DNA of 64,000 nt from Enterobacter sp. BIGb0383 (GCF_003751845.1 NZ_RJKQ01000001.1:930001-994000), one strand, 5' to 3'. Positions 28,291 to 37,935 are shown, numbered from the stretch's first letter. The notes: generated by a model from the letters alone, not told the origin. Numbers and translations are program-made.

Positions 28291-29294
28291 GCCAGCAGCA
28301 CCATACCGGCGAGGGTCAGCCCCGCCGCCGTGCCAATCAGCATCAGCGGTTTACCCGGCATAACGCGTCCAGTGGTAAAGGCCTCGTGTAACGCCGTGGG
28401 AATCGAGGCGGCCACCTGATTTCCGTAGTGGCGATAGATATCAATCAGCGCACTTTCCGGGACCTTCAGACGCTTGCGCATATGGGCCAGCGAAAGATGG
28501 CTGGCCTGATGCGGGACCACTGTAGCAATATCTGCCAGCGCAAGTTCGCTCTTATTCAGCAAACGGGTAAAGAAGGCTTCGACTTTTTCTGACGCCATCC
28601 GAAACAGTGGCTTGCCCTGCATATGGAAAAGAAAATCCCCTTCGGCTATACCGGCACGCGGGTTACGCCGGGTTCCGCCTGCGCGAATTTCACACAGTTC
28701 GCTGCCTTCCGGGTACATCTCTACCTGGGTTGCGAGGATCCCGCTGCGCCCGTCACCGCGCTCGACAATCGCGCAGGCGGCGCCGTCCCCGAAAATCAGG
28801 GAGGACTCTTCGTCCTGCCAGTCAATACCGCGTGAGGCAAGATCCGCTGAGACAATTGCAATCCGCCGATAGGCCCCGGTATTGAGCAGTCCGGCGGCGA
28901 CTTCGAAAGCGGAAATAAAGCTGACGCAGCTGCTGTTGATATCAAATCCGGCCACGCCCGATGAGAGCCGGGCGGCGCGCAGAATATGGATGGCGCTACA
29001 GGGAAGTGCCTGCACCGCAACGGCGGAGGCACAAATCAGCAGGTCGACTGAGGACGGGTCGAGGTGATACGAATCCAGCGCATGATGCAGCGCCTCTGCG
29101 GCCAGCGCCGCCTGACTGGCGTCCGCCGTGGCGTGATAGCGATGAAGTATGCCGGATCGGCGCTCGACGTAGCCCGCCGATTTCCCCAGCCGGCTATCCA
29201 GCGTCGAAGAGGTTACGCGCTCAGGGGGTAACGCGATGCCGGTGGCGATCAGTTTAATTGCCGCCTTCGGCGTGCGTTCTGTTGTTGTGCCCAT
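28287..29294 (-). CDS. 3-oxoacyl-ACP synthase III-like condensing enzyme
   Basis: First gene of the accessory operon. The 335-residue protein has the thiolase fold of FabH/OleA enzymes with the intact Cys-His-Asn triad: Cys in DINSSCVSFISAF, His in VVPHQASHLSLAH and Asn in YRHYGNQVAASIP. Such enzymes condense an acyl thioester with malonyl-ACP or with a second acyl-CoA. It is distinct from housekeeping FabH, which lies in the fatty-acid cluster in related genomes. A good AAGGA ribosome site precedes the ATG. The narGHJI terminator lies only about 55 bases upstream, leaving little room for a promoter. Confidence 0.85.
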   Translation of the reverse strand: MGTTTERTPKAAIKLIATGIALPPERVTSSTLDSRLGKSAGYVERRSGILHRYHATADASQAALAAEALHHALDSYHLDPSSVDLLICASAVAVQALPCSAIHILRAARLSSGVAGFDINSSCVSFISAFEVAAGLLNTGAYRRIAIVSADLASRGIDWQDEESSLIFGDGAACAIVERGDGRSGILATQVEMYPEGSELCEIRAGGTRRNPRAGIAEGDFLFHMQGKPLFRMASEKVEAFFTRLLNKSELALADIATVVPHQASHLSLAHMRKRLKVPESALIDIYRHYGNQVAASIPTALHEAFTTGRVMPGKPLMLIGTAAGLTLAGMVLLA

Positions 29295-29343
29295 TGTCCA
29301 TCCTTGCCTTCTGACTGCATCCGCAGGAAAGAGGACAGTTTAC

Positions 29344-29382
29344 GGGCAAAAAAAATCCGGGGACAGCCCCGGATTTTTTATT
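29344..29382 (-). terminator. narGHJI terminator
   Basis: A 12-bp perfect GC-rich stem (29351-29362 with 29367-29378) with a four-base loop. On the minus strand it is followed by TTTTTTTTGCCC. It sits 16 bases after narI and in front of the accessory operon. Confidence 0.93.
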
Positions 29383-29393
29383 ATGCCATCGGC

Positions 29394-30071
29394 TTAGCGA
29401 CGGGCGCGGACAATCTGATATTTGCGCGTCAGGTATTCCACGGGCGCACTCCAGATATGCACCAGACGTGAGAACGGGAACACCACAAACAGCGTCATCC
29501 CGAGCACAAGGTGCATACGGAAGACAAAGGCAACGCCGTCCAGATGTGCGGATGCGCCACCGTGGAAAGTGACCACCGACTGCGCCCAGCCAACCAGCTT
29601 CATCATTTCGGAGCCGTCCATATGCTGGGCGGAGAACGGAATGGTCAGCAGGCCGAGGGCACACTGCAGCATCAGCAGGGACATCACCAGAATATCGGCA
29701 CCCGTGGTCGTGGCGCGAATACGCGGGTTAAACAGGCGACGCTTCAGTAACCACAATCCGCCCACCAGCGTCATCAGGCCGCTTGCCCCACCGCCGATCA
29801 TCGCCATTTTCTGCTTCACGTCGAGCGGCAGGAAGGATTCGTACACCCAGTGCGGCGTCAGCATCCCGAGAGCGTGACCGGTAATCACCCCGAGGATCCC
29901 GAGGTGGAACAGGTTCGAGGCCAGGGTCATCCCTTTGCGATCCAGCATCTGGCTGGAGCCCGCACGCCAGCTGTATTGACCATAGTCATAGCGCAGCCAG
30001 CTGCCGACCAGGAAGACGGTACCGGCGATATACGGATAGATGTCAAAGAAGAACATATTCAGGAACTGCAT
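29394..30071 (-). CDS. narI: Respiratory nitrate reductase A gamma subunit (cytochrome b)
   Basis: NarI anchors the nitrate reductase complex in the inner membrane and oxidises quinol through two b-type haems. The 225-residue protein has five membrane segments beginning [20 protein letters not shown] and His residues in the second and fifth helices that serve as haem ligands (for example GHALG and the RMHLVLG and RLVHIW regions). It is the last gene of narGHJI, sharing one base with the narJ stop. Length equals E. coli NarI. Confidence 0.97.
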   Translation of the reverse strand: MQFLNMFFFDIYPYIAGTVFLVGSWLRYDYGQYSWRAGSSQMLDRKGMTLASNLFHLGILGVITGHALGMLTPHWVYESFLPLDVKQKMAMIGGGASGLMTLVGGLWLLKRRLFNPRIRATTTGADILVMSLLMLQCALGLLTIPFSAQHMDGSEMMKLVGWAQSVVTFHGGASAHLDGVAFVFRMHLVLGMTLFVVFPFSRLVHIWSAPVEYLTRKYQIVRARR

Positions 30072-30781
30072 TAGCGCTGTCCTCCGTCAGTGATATTCAG
30101 ATACTGCGGGGCAACGGCGCCCGCAAAACGACGCTGGTGAGCGGTGATTTCGTTATCACCGTCGCAGCCTTTGTCGGCGAAGAATTTCACCTGCTCTTCT
30201 TCCCAGACCGCATCCAGTGCCTGCGGCGTATCGTCGCGGGCTTCATTTTCCAGCTTCTGCTGTACGCTGTTGACGTCCACCGCCGAACCGGCGAGCTTCA
30301 GTAACAGGTCGAACAGCACCGCATAGTGGCTTTCACGCTGCTGCAGCCGGGCACTGAGCAGCGCCAGGATCGGCGCGATATCCTGCAGGCCACCCATCGC
30401 CTCTTCGTGCGGCAGCTGGGCCAGATACTCCAGATACAGCGGCAGATGATCCGGCAGCTCATGGCTGGTAATTTCCAGCCCGGCGAGCTGATACTGATTC
30501 ATCAGATCGACCATCGCCTGACCGCGATCGCGGGACTCACCGTGCACATGCTCAAACAGCAGCATGGAGGTGGCGCGCCCACGGTCAAACAGCTCCCCGT
30601 AGCTGGACTGTGCGTCCAGCAAATCCTGGGCCATCAGGTCGCGGATAAAGACGCTCAGTTGATGAGCGTCCTCCTTGCTAAAGCGCTCGCTTTCCGCCAG
30701 GGCGTCGAACAGATCCCGCTGGTGCTGCCACAGCGGCGTATCGGGATACTCCAGCAGACGGGAAATAATCAGCAGTTCCAT
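30071..30781 (-). CDS. narJ: Nitrate reductase molybdenum cofactor assembly chaperone
   Basis: NarJ is a cytoplasmic redox-enzyme maturation protein that binds the NarG N-terminus, allows molybdenum cofactor insertion and holds the complex until membrane attachment. The 236-residue all-helical sequence begins [20 protein letters not shown] and contains the [27 protein letters not shown] segment, of which the [16 protein letters not shown] part is the family signature. It is not part of the final enzyme. It lies between narH (one base gap) and narI. Confidence 0.96.
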   Translation of the reverse strand: MELLIISRLLEYPDTPLWQHQRDLFDALAESERFSKEDAHQLSVFIRDLMAQDLLDAQSSYGELFDRGRATSMLLFEHVHGESRDRGQAMVDLMNQYQLAGLEITSHELPDHLPLYLEYLAQLPHEEAMGGLQDIAPILALLSARLQQRESHYAVLFDLLLKLAGSAVDVNSVQQKLENEARDDTPQALDAVWEEEQVKFFADKGCDGDNEITAHQRRFAGAVAPQYLNITDGGQR

Positions 30782-30782
30782 A

Positions 30783-32309
30783 TCACTCCCCTTTCACGGT
30801 CACATCGATAGCATCGATGCGGCGGCTGTTGAACAGGTTGAATTTGGTATCAGACCCGTGGCAGCCGTCGCCAAAGGTGAAGCCGCAGCCGCTTTTTTCC
30901 GGGAAGGCGTCACGCGCCAGTTCACGGTGGCTGGTCGGTACCACATAGCGATCTTCATAGTTGGCAATCGCCAGATAGCGGTACATTTCCTGGGCCTGAG
31001 CTTCGGTTAAGCCGACTTCTTCCAGCGCACGAGTATCCGTGATGCCTTCCACGGTTTCCGCACGTTTGTAGTGACGCATCGCCAGCATACGTTTCAGGGC
31101 CAGTGATACCGGGGCGGTATCGCCCGCCGTCAGCAGGTTCGCCAGATACTGAACCGGGATACGCAGGCTATCGACATCCGGCAGGATACCGTTGCTGCCC
31201 AGATCGCCCGCGTCGGCCGCGGACTGAATCGGTGACAGAGGCGGCACGTACCAGACCATCGGCAGGGTGCGGTATTCCGGATGCAGCGGCAGAGCCAGCT
31301 TCCAGTCCATCGCCATTTTGTAAACCGGCGACTGCTGGGCCGCGTCGATCACGCTCTGCGGCACGCCGTCTTTCAGCGCCTGCTCAATGACTTTCGGATC
31401 GTTCGGGTCGAGGAAGACGTCCAGCTGACGCTGGTACAGATCTTTCTCGTCCTCGGTGCTCGCCGCCTGCTCGATAGCATCCGCGTCATACAGCAGTACG
31501 CCGAGGTAGCGAATACGACCCACGCAGGTTTCCGCACACACGGTCGGCATACCGGCTTCGATACGCGGGTAGCAGAAGATGCACTTCTCGGATTTCCCGC
31601 TCTTCCAGTTGAAGTAGATTTTTTTGTACGGGCAGCCGGTGATACACATCCGCCAGCCGCGGCATTTATCCTGATCGATCAGCACAATGCCGTCTTCTTC
31701 ACGCTTGTAGATAGCACCGCTCGGGCAGGTTGCGACGCACGCCGGGTTCAGGCAGTGCTCGCACAGGCGCGGCAGGTACATCATAAAGGTGTTTTCGAAC
31801 TGGCCGTACATCGCCTTCTGCATGTTCTCGAAGTTGCGGTCTTTCGACAGCTTCTCAAACTCGCCGCCCAGATCGTCTTCCCAGTTCGGACCGTGTTTAA
31901 TTTTGTCCATCCGCTGGCCGCTGATCAGCGAGCGCGGACGGGCAATCGGCTGGTGTTTGCTTTCGCCAGCCTTATGCAGGTGCTGGTAGTCGAAATCAAA
32001 CGGCTCGTAGTAGTCGTCAATTTCCGGCATATGCGGGTTGGAGAAGATTTTACCCAGCAGCATTGCACGGTTACCCATGCGCGGCTGCAGTTTGCCGTTG
32101 ATTTTACGGATCCAGCCGCCCTTCCATTTTTCCTGATTTTCCCAGTCGTTAGGGAAACCGATACCCGGTTTGGTCTCAACGTTGTTGAACCACGCGTATT
32201 CGACGCCTTCACGGCTGGTCCAGACGTTCTTACAGGTGACTGAACAGGTATGACAGCCGATGCATTTATCGAGATTCAGCACCATGCCGACTTGTGAACG
32301 AATTTTCAT
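30783..32309 (-). CDS. narH: Respiratory nitrate reductase A beta subunit (Fe-S)
   Basis: NarH carries electrons from NarI haems to NarG through three [4Fe-4S] and one [3Fe-4S] clusters. The 508-residue protein has the Cys groups CIGCHTCSVTC (near 16), CEHCLNPACVATC (near 184), CRGWRMCITGCPYKK (near 217, with Trp in place of one Cys, giving the 3Fe cluster) and CIFCYPRIEAG. The start ATG overlaps the narG stop by four bases (32306-32309). It is four residues shorter than E. coli NarH, mainly at the C-terminus. Confidence 0.97.
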   Translation of the reverse strand: MKIRSQVGMVLNLDKCIGCHTCSVTCKNVWTSREGVEYAWFNNVETKPGIGFPNDWENQEKWKGGWIRKINGKLQPRMGNRAMLLGKIFSNPHMPEIDDYYEPFDFDYQHLHKAGESKHQPIARPRSLISGQRMDKIKHGPNWEDDLGGEFEKLSKDRNFENMQKAMYGQFENTFMMYLPRLCEHCLNPACVATCPSGAIYKREEDGIVLIDQDKCRGWRMCITGCPYKKIYFNWKSGKSEKCIFCYPRIEAGMPTVCAETCVGRIRYLGVLLYDADAIEQAASTEDEKDLYQRQLDVFLDPNDPKVIEQALKDGVPQSVIDAAQQSPVYKMAMDWKLALPLHPEYRTLPMVWYVPPLSPIQSAADAGDLGSNGILPDVDSLRIPVQYLANLLTAGDTAPVSLALKRMLAMRHYKRAETVEGITDTRALEEVGLTEAQAQEMYRYLAIANYEDRYVVPTSHRELARDAFPEKSGCGFTFGDGCHGSDTKFNLFNSRRIDAIDVTVKGE

Positions 32310-35300
32310 TTTGCGCTCTCCTGTACCTGGTCATTACCTTCGCCGTCTAACCAGTTAATATTCTTCATCTTACGTACCACCACGAACTCATCGCGGTTAG
32401 AACCGACCGTGCCGTAATAGTTGAAGCCATACGCCAGATGGGCGTAGCCGCCAATCATATGGGTCGGTTTCGGGGTAATGCGGGTCACGGAGTTATGAAT
32501 ACCGCCGCGCTGTCCGGTGATTTCTGAGCCCGGCAGGTTCACGATACGTTCCTGCGCGTGGTACATCATCGTCATGCCGGACGGCACACGCTGGCTTACC
32601 ACCGCTCGTGCGGTCAGCGCGCCGTTGCTATTGAAGACTTCAATCCAGTCGTTATCTTCAATACCGATTTCTTTGGCATCCACGTCGCTTATCCAGACGA
32701 CCGGGCCGCCGCGACCCAGGGTCAGCATCAGCAGGTTGTCACTGTAGGTGGAGTGGATCCCCCACTTCTGGTGCGGCGTCAGGAAGTTAAGCGCCTTCTC
32801 CGGATAGCCGTTAGATTTCACGCCCATCACTTCTTTCACCGAACGGGTATCGATCGGCGGACGATAGACCAGCAGGCTTTCGCCAAAGTCGCGCATCCAC
32901 TGGTGATCCTGATACAGCTGCTGACGGCCGGACAGCGTACGCCACGGGATCAGCTCATGAACGTTGGTGTAACAGGCGTTATAGGAGACGTGCTCATCTT
33001 CAAGGCCGGACCAGGTCGGGCTGGAGATGATTTTGCGCGGCTGGGCCTGAATATCGCGGAAGCGGATTTTTTCCTCTTCTTTGTTCACCGCCAGATGCGT
33101 ATGGTCGCGACCGGTAAATTCGCTGAGCGCAGCCCAGGCTTTCACCGCCACATGACCATTGGTTTCCGGGGCCAGGGTCAGGATCATTTCCGCCGCATCG
33201 ATGGCGGTGTTCAGCATCGGCTGACCTTTCGCCGGGCCGTCGGCTTTGGTGTAGTTCAGCTTACGCAGCAGGTCCATTTCGCTCTGGGTATTCCAGGCGA
33301 TACCTTTCCCGCCGTTGCCGATTTTTTCCATCAGCGGACCGATAGAGGTAAAGCGCTCATACGTTGCCGGATAGTCGCGTTCGACTGGAATAATGTGCGG
33401 CGCGGTTTTACCCGGGATCAGGTCACACTCGCCTTTTTTCCAGTCCTTGACGTCCAGCGGCTGCGCCAGTTCGGCGGCGGAGTCGTGCTGAATTGGCAGG
33501 GTAACGATATCGGTCTCTTTACCCAGATGGCCCACGCAGACTTCAGAGAATTTTTTGGCGATGCCTTTGTAGATCTCCCAGTCGCTTTTGGACTCCCAGG
33601 CCGGGTCGACAGCGGCAGAAAGCGGATGAATAAACGGATGCATATCCGAGGTATTCATATCGTCTTTCTCATACCAGGTCGCCGTCGGCAGGACGATATC
33701 GGAGTACAGACAGGTACTGGAGAGACGGAAGTCGAGGGTGACCACCAGATCCAGTTTGCCGTCGAGACCGTTATCATGCCATTCCACTTCTTCCGGCTTC
33801 ATCGCACCCTGCTGGCCGAGATCCTTACCCTGAATACCGTGTTCGGTACCGAGCAGGTATTTCAGCATGTACTCGTGGCCCTTACCGGAAGAGCCCAGCA
33901 GATTTGAACGCCAGATAAAGAGGTTACGCGGATGGTTTTTGCCGTTTTCCGGCTGTTCGGCCGCAAAGCGAATTGAGCCATCCTTCAGGGATTTAACGGT
34001 GTAATCGACCGGCGACATCCCGGCTTTTTCCGCTTCTGCCGCGATATACAGCGGGTTAGTGCCCAGCTGCGGCGCAGACGGCAGCCAGCCCATGCGCTCT
34101 GCGCGAACGTTGAAGTCCAGCAGATGGCCGCTGTAGCGGGATTTGTCCGCCATCGGCGACAGGAACTCCTGCGCCGTGACCGTCTCATAGCGCCACTGGC
34201 TGGAGTGGTTATAGAAGTAGGAGGTGCTGTTCATATGACGCGCAGGACGCTGCCAGTCCAGGCCAAACGCCAGCGGCTGCCAGCCGGTCTGCGGACGCAG
34301 TTTTTCCTGGCCGACGTAGTGCGCCCAGCCGCCACCGCTCTGACCAATACAGCCGCAGAAGATCAGCATATTGATCAGTCCACGGTAGTTCATATCCAGG
34401 TGATACCAGTGGTTCAGACCGGCACCAACGATAATCATTGAACGACCGTGGGTTTTGTCGGCGTTCGCCGCGAACTCGCGAGCGATACGCACAATCTGAG
34501 CCTGAGAAACGCCGGTGACCTGTTCGGCCCAGCCCGGCGTGTAGGCTTTAATTTCGCTATAGCTGGTTGCGCAGTTTTCATCCTGCAGACCGCGATCGAT
34601 ACCATAGTTTGCCATGGTCAAATCGTAGACGGTCGCCACCAGCGCACTGCTGCCATCGGCCAGAGTCATTCGTTTGACCGGCAGCTTATGCAGCAGAACG
34701 TTGTCCAGTTTCACCGGCGTGAAGTGCTCGGTGGTATCAGCACCAAAGTACGGGAACCCAACATTAGCCACTTCGTCGTGGCTGCCCAGCAGGCTCAAAC
34801 GCAGACCGGCTTCATCGCCGCTGGTGCCGTCACGCTGTTCCAGGTTCCATTTACCCTTCTCACCCCAGCGGAAACCGATAGAGCCGTTCGGGGCCATCGG
34901 TGCACCGCTGTTGTCATCAATCGCAACGGTTTTCCATTCCGGGTTGTTTTCCTGGCCCAGACCATCGACCAGGTCGCTGGCACGCAGCATACGGCCTGCG
35001 GCATAGAAGCCCTCACGCTCTTCCAGCATCACCAGCATGGGCATATCGGTATAGCGACGCACGTAATCAGTGAAGTACGGGCTCGGGTTATCGATATGGA
35101 ACTCTTTCAGCATCACATGGCCCATCGCCAGCGCCATGGCGCTGTCGGTGCCCTGCTTCGGTGCCAGCCACAGATCGCACAGCTTGGCGATTTCGGCATA
35201 GTCCGGGGTGATGGCGACGGTTTTGGTGCCTTTGTAGCGAACTTCCGTAAAGAAGTGGGCATCCGGGGTACGGGTCTGCGGAACGTTGGAGCCCCAGGCG

Positions 35301-36052
35301 ATAATGTAGCTGGAGTTATACCAGTCGGCAGATTCCGGTACGTCGGTCTGTTCGCCCCATGTCATCGGCGACGCCGGCGGCAGGTCACAGTACCAGTCGT
35401 AGAAGCTCAGGCAGGTCCCGCCAATCAGCGACAGGTAACGCGCGCCGGAGGCATAGGAGACCATCGACATCGCCGGGATCGGCGAGAAACCGGCAACGCG
35501 GTCCGGGCCGTAGGTTTTGACGGTGTAAACGTTGGATGCGGCAATCAGCTCATTCACTTCCTGCCAGGAGGAGCGAACAAAGCCACCGCGGCCGCGGGCC
35601 TGCTTGTAGCTTTTGGTTTTTTCGCTGTCTTCCATAATGGACGCCCAGGCCAGCACCGGATCGCTGTGCTGTGCTTTCGCTTCACGCCACAGTTTAATCA
35701 GGCGTTTGCGCATCAGCGGGTATTTCAGACGGTTGGCGCTATAGAGGTACCAGGAGTAGCTTGCACCGCGCGGGCAGCCGCGTGGCTCATGGTTTGGCAT
35801 ATCCGGCCGGGTGCGCGGATAGTCTGTCTGCTGGGTTTCCCAGGTGACCAGGCCATTTTTAACATAGATCTTCCAGCTGCACGAACCGGTGCAGTTAACG
35901 CCATGCGTTGAACGGACAATTTTGTCATGCTGCCAGCGCTGGCGGTATCCGTCCTCCCAGTCCCGGTTGGTCTCTAAAAGCTGGCCGTGCCCATCGGCAA
36001 AGGTCTCGCCCTTCTGCTTGAAGTAGCGAAACCGGTCCAGAAACTTGCTCAT
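32306..36052 (-). CDS. narG: Respiratory nitrate reductase A alpha subunit (molybdenum)
   Basis: NarG reduces nitrate to nitrite at a molybdenum bis-MGD centre in the cytoplasm. The 1248-residue protein has the N-terminal FS0 cluster region HGVNCTGSCSW, whose His is an unusual Fe-S ligand, and the substrate channel segment around NSSYIIAWGSNVPQTRTPDAHF that includes the Mo-ligand Asp in the family. The ATG at 36050-36052 (MSKFLDRFRYFKQKGE) matches E. coli; a frame 14 codons longer would precede the AGGAG ribosome site and is rejected. It is the first gene of narGHJI. Confidence 0.98.
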   Translation of the reverse strand: MSKFLDRFRYFKQKGETFADGHGQLLETNRDWEDGYRQRWQHDKIVRSTHGVNCTGSCSWKIYVKNGLVTWETQQTDYPRTRPDMPNHEPRGCPRGASYSWYLYSANRLKYPLMRKRLIKLWREAKAQHSDPVLAWASIMEDSEKTKSYKQARGRGGFVRSSWQEVNELIAASNVYTVKTYGPDRVAGFSPIPAMSMVSYASGARYLSLIGGTCLSFYDWYCDLPPASPMTWGEQTDVPESADWYNSSYIIAWGSNVPQTRTPDAHFFTEVRYKGTKTVAITPDYAEIAKLCDLWLAPKQGTDSAMALAMGHVMLKEFHIDNPSPYFTDYVRRYTDMPMLVMLEEREGFYAAGRMLRASDLVDGLGQENNPEWKTVAIDDNSGAPMAPNGSIGFRWGEKGKWNLEQRDGTSGDEAGLRLSLLGSHDEVANVGFPYFGADTTEHFTPVKLDNVLLHKLPVKRMTLADGSSALVATVYDLTMANYGIDRGLQDENCATSYSEIKAYTPGWAEQVTGVSQAQIVRIAREFAANADKTHGRSMIIVGAGLNHWYHLDMNYRGLINMLIFCGCIGQSGGGWAHYVGQEKLRPQTGWQPLAFGLDWQRPARHMNSTSYFYNHSSQWRYETVTAQEFLSPMADKSRYSGHLLDFNVRAERMGWLPSAPQLGTNPLYIAAEAEKAGMSPVDYTVKSLKDGSIRFAAEQPENGKNHPRNLFIWRSNLLGSSGKGHEYMLKYLLGTEHGIQGKDLGQQGAMKPEEVEWHDNGLDGKLDLVVTLDFRLSSTCLYSDIVLPTATWYEKDDMNTSDMHPFIHPLSAAVDPAWESKSDWEIYKGIAKKFSEVCVGHLGKETDIVTLPIQHDSAAELAQPLDVKDWKKGECDLIPGKTAPHIIPVERDYPATYERFTSIGPLMEKIGNGGKGIAWNTQSEMDLLRKLNYTKADGPAKGQPMLNTAIDAAEMILTLAPETNGHVAVKAWAALSEFTGRDHTHLAVNKEEEKIRFRDIQAQPRKIISSPTWSGLEDEHVSYNACYTNVHELIPWRTLSGRQQLYQDHQWMRDFGESLLVYRPPIDTRSVKEVMGVKSNGYPEKALNFLTPHQKWGIHSTYSDNLLMLTLGRGGPVVWISDVDAKEIGIEDNDWIEVFNSNGALTARAVVSQRVPSGMTMMYHAQERIVNLPGSEITGQRGGIHNSVTRITPKPTHMIGGYAHLAYGFNYYGTVGSNRDEFVVVRKMKNINWLDGEGNDQVQESAK

Positions 36053-36146
36053 CGGGGGGTTCTCCTGTTTGGAGCCTGTAGGCTCTCTGGTCAAATCGAC
36101 ATTGCTGGATTTGCGGGCAAAATAACGCGCTAAAGAGAAGACTTAA

Positions 36147-36160
36147 TTGATAACGATCAA
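36147..36160 (-). promoter_or_regulatory. FNR box upstream of narG
   Basis: A perfect TTGAT-N4-ATCAA palindrome centred about 101 bases upstream of the narG ATG, matching the FNR site of the E. coli narG promoter. This predicts anaerobic activation of narGHJI. Confidence 0.9.
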
Positions 36161-36396
36161 CAGGCTAAGTCATTGAAAAGTGGCAAAACGAATGAAATAC
36201 CACCAAAGTGGCATGATGAAAAATCGTCTAATCCTTTGCTTTACAAGGGATAAATGGCCACATGCGCGTTTTTCCGGTTTGAAAACCCGACAGGCGGGTA
36301 TTTGGGGGTAGAGCAGACTGCCAGGCGACCTGCATCACAGTTGCCGACGCAGGCACCGGACACGGCACTTAAAGTATGTTGTAACTAAATAGTGGA
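36161..36396. promoter_or_regulatory. narG upstream control region
   Basis: The remainder of the narK-narG spacer lacks genes. Near 36296-36312 the minus strand reads TACCCCC and ATACCCG, resembling NarL heptamers. This is roughly where NarL sites lie in the E. coli narG promoter, with an IHF site between them and FNR. The individual sites are too degenerate to call with confidence. Confidence 0.4.
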
Positions 36397-36423
36397 GTAA
36401 AAAAGCGCGGCAACGCCGCGCTT
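36397..36423 (-). terminator. narK terminator
   Basis: A 9-bp GC-rich stem (36403-36411 with 36415-36423) with a three-base loop and a T-run on the minus strand, 20 bases beyond the narK stop. It separates narK from narGHJI transcription. Confidence 0.9.
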
Positions 36424-36442
36424 GATGGATGTGTACGGATAA

Positions 36443-37831
36443 TTACTTGCTGGATTTACGTCCGTAAATCGCCCAGGTCACAATCACGCAGACAACGTAG
36501 AAGATAAAGAACACCTTCATTGCGCCGGCCGGCGACCCGGTCAATGCCAGTGAGGTACCAAAGGCTTTCGGGATAAAGAAACCGCCCACCGCACCAATCG
36601 CCGAGATAAAGCCCAGTGCCGCAGCGGTATCCGTTGCCGCTTCGCGGGACGCCTGCTCATCGCTGCCGCCGCTGGCTTTAACGCGCTCTGCGGTCAGCCT
36701 GCGGAACAGGACGGAGATCATCTGGAAGGTCGAGCCGCTACCCAGACCGGCGGTCAGGAACAGCAGCATGAAGACGCCGAAGAAGGCAATAAAGCTGCCA
36801 CCCTCGCCCGCTGTTGGCAGCGTCAGGAACAGTAACGCAGTGAAGATACCCATCAGCACAAAATTCACCAGCGTGACGCGGACCCCGCCCAGGCGGTCAG
36901 AAATCGCCCCGCCGACAGAGCGTGCAATCGCGCCTACCAGCGGCCCGAAGAAGGCATAGTGCATGACCGTCACTTCCGGGAACTGGGTTTTAGAGAGCAT
37001 GGCAAAACCGGCGGAGAAACCGATAAAGGAACCGAAGGTTGCCAGATACAGAAAACTCATAATCCACAGGTGTGCGCGTTTCAGTACCGGCAGCTGTTCA
37101 CGCAGCGACGCCTTCGACGCCGCGAGGTCGTTCATACCGAACCAGGCAGCAAGGGTAAAGATCGCCAGCGGCGGAACCCAGATCCAGGCCGCGTTTTCCA
37201 GATACAGACGCGTACCGTCCGCCTGGGGAACGCCATTACCCCCAAAGAAGGCGAAGATGGACAGGGAGATCGCCAGCGGGGCCAGCAGCTGCATGACGCT
37301 AACCCCCAGGTTACCCATACCCCCATTAATACCCAGCGCACTACCCTGCTTATTCCGCGGGAAGAAGAAGCTGATATTGGCCATGCTGGAGGCGAAGTTC
37401 GCACCGGCGAAACCACACAGCAGGGAGAGGATGATAAAGGTGCTAAACGGCGTGCTGACGTCCTGAACCGCAAAGCCCAACCAGACGCACGGGATAATCA
37501 GAATACCGGTGCTGAATGCCGTCCAGCGACGACCGCCAAACAGCGGGATCATAAAGGCGTAAGGCACGCGCAGCAGCGCACCGGACAGAGACGGCAGCGC
37601 GGTTAACATAAACAGCTGGTCGGTGGCGAAGTTAAAGCCCACCTTATTCAGGTTAACGGCTACTGCGCTAAATAACATCCAGACGCAGAATGCGAGCAGC
37701 AAGCAGGGAACGGAGATCCACAGGTTCCGGCTGGCAACCCGACTCCCCTGGTTTTGCCAAAAAGCAGTTTCTTCCGGACGCCAGTCAGTGATAACGCCCG
37801 ACGTTTGGGAAGAGCGGGAAGAGTGACTCAT
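36443..37831 (-). CDS. narK: Nitrate/nitrite transporter NarK
   Basis: A major facilitator superfamily transporter that exchanges nitrate for nitrite across the inner membrane during anaerobic respiration. The 462-residue protein has 12 predicted helices and both nitrate signature motifs: GFAGANFASSMANISFF in helix 5 and GLGSGSTFQM in helix 11. Substrate-binding Arg residues in the LLRVPYAF and SVGGAISDR neighbourhoods are conserved. The ATG at 37829-37831 (MSHSSRSSQTSGVITDW) is the family start; upstream in-frame codons are not conserved. It is divergent from narX and reads in the same direction as narG. Confidence 0.97.
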   Translation of the reverse strand: MSHSSRSSQTSGVITDWRPEETAFWQNQGSRVASRNLWISVPCLLLAFCVWMLFSAVAVNLNKVGFNFATDQLFMLTALPSLSGALLRVPYAFMIPLFGGRRWTAFSTGILIIPCVWLGFAVQDVSTPFSTFIILSLLCGFAGANFASSMANISFFFPRNKQGSALGINGGMGNLGVSVMQLLAPLAISLSIFAFFGGNGVPQADGTRLYLENAAWIWVPPLAIFTLAAWFGMNDLAASKASLREQLPVLKRAHLWIMSFLYLATFGSFIGFSAGFAMLSKTQFPEVTVMHYAFFGPLVGAIARSVGGAISDRLGGVRVTLVNFVLMGIFTALLFLTLPTAGEGGSFIAFFGVFMLLFLTAGLGSGSTFQMISVLFRRLTAERVKASGGSDEQASREAATDTAAALGFISAIGAVGGFFIPKAFGTSLALTGSPAGAMKVFFIFYVVCVIVTWAIYGRKSSK

Positions 37832-37889
37832 ACACACCTCTAAATGGGAAATAACTGCCGCCAAGATAGGCGTTGGTGTGCTGGGTAAG

Positions 37890-37903
37890 TTGATGTAAAT
37901 CAA
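37890..37903 (-). promoter_or_regulatory. FNR box upstream of narK
   Basis: A perfect TTGAT-N4-ATCAA palindrome 59 bases upstream of the narK start, consistent with FNR activation of narK as known in E. coli. Confidence 0.9.
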
Positions 37904-37935
37904 TGGATAAGTCCGCTACGACGGCGCGAGAAAAA

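Noticed and set aside
34448-35911. 487-codon frame opposite narG
   Set aside because: An antisense shadow without ribosome site or recognisable motifs.
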